Origin: Streptococcus xiaochunlingii
GTDB lineage: Bacteria > Bacillota > Bacilli > Lactobacillales > Streptococcaceae
DNA length: 64,000 bases
Direction of reading: 5' to 3'
Assembly: GCF_006385805.1 (NCBI RefSeq)
Contig: NZ_VFSG01000002.1
Location: forward strand, 124,001 to 188,000
A program made the position numbers and the translations under genes. Every line of letters starts with the position of its first letter. Positions within the stretch are counted from its first letter, which is position 1. Under the pieces are notes generated by a model. That model was given only the letters and a program-made list of their open reading frames with translations. It was not told the DNA's origin and made no database searches. Below are positions 63,967-64,000 of this stretch, one piece after another.

Positions 63967-64000
63967 TCTTGCTTGAAACGTTATTAACCAGAGGTTTATC

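Overview
The window is chromosomal DNA of a low-GC, mitis/sanguinis-type oral Streptococcus. The best guess is S. parasanguinis or a very close relative. The main evidence is the manganese transport block fimC-fimB-fimA-tpx divergent from pepO, with a FimA protein I recognise as the S. parasanguinis type. LPXTG surface proteins, a YSIRK signal, clpL and streptococcal gene neighbourhoods agree. No phage, insertion sequence, CRISPR array, rRNA or plasmid origin is visible. One tRNA gene (Leu, anticodon AAG) is present.

Layout: 1-1.5 kb, translation-related methyltransferases (prmA cut by the window edge, rsmE). 1.6-7.1 kb, a cell-wall-anchored nucleotidase, the (p)ppGpp enzyme relA and dtd. 7.4-14.5 kb, a manganese/oxidative-stress block: DtxR-type repressor, a DUF3114-like protein, tpx, fimABC under a clear Mn-repressor operator, and pepO. 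14.6-23.8 kb, an anaerobic sugar-derivative pathway: radical SAM activase, DeoR and SorC regulators, a three-part PTS, a glycyl radical enzyme, fructose-6-phosphate aldolase and GldA. 23.9-25.1 kb, a small accessory locus with two double-glycine-leader peptides and a CPBP membrane protease. 25.3-32.4 kb, a peptide-binding lipoprotein, leuS, a glutamine-amidotransferase hydrolase and a GH1 enzyme. 32.6-35.6 kb, a regulator plus two-gene ABC exporter. 35.9-41.8 kb, glmS, a HAD phosphatase, clpL with a complex leader, and a small HTH-like protein. 42-51.7 kb, yajC, uppS-cdsA-rseP-proS and polC. 51.7-56.7 kb, an Imm26-like protein, a 50-aa membrane peptide, pepS, a three-unit repeat array and a single-GH20 surface hexosaminidase. 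56.9-64 kb, truA, a ThiD/PdxK kinase, an ECF S component, a DUF436 protein, tig, rpoE, a B3/B4 protein, tRNA-Leu and fba.

The most interesting biology is in two places. The 14.6-23.8 kb cluster, usually annotated as 'pyruvate formate-lyase', has the gene set and active-site motifs of the pathway described for E. coli YbiW/PflD, FsaA/B and GldA, in which phosphorylated 1,5-anhydrohexitols are opened to 1-deoxyfructose-6-phosphate and then split. It carries its own repeated operators and a cre site. The 23.9-25.1 kb locus encodes two unfamiliar secreted peptides with canonical LSxxELxxIxGG-type leaders. One has a Pro/Arg-rich C-terminus resembling proline-rich antimicrobial peptides.

Non-coding structure is also notable. 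A 131-bp repeat occurs in inverted orientation 34 kb apart (127/131 identical), and a related three-unit tandem array lies upstream of the hexosaminidase gene. There is also a hairpin-rich 138-bp element with perfect 10-bp ends, and a roughly 250-nt clpL leader containing an 18-codon ORF and four copies of a TTATGTAAA motif.
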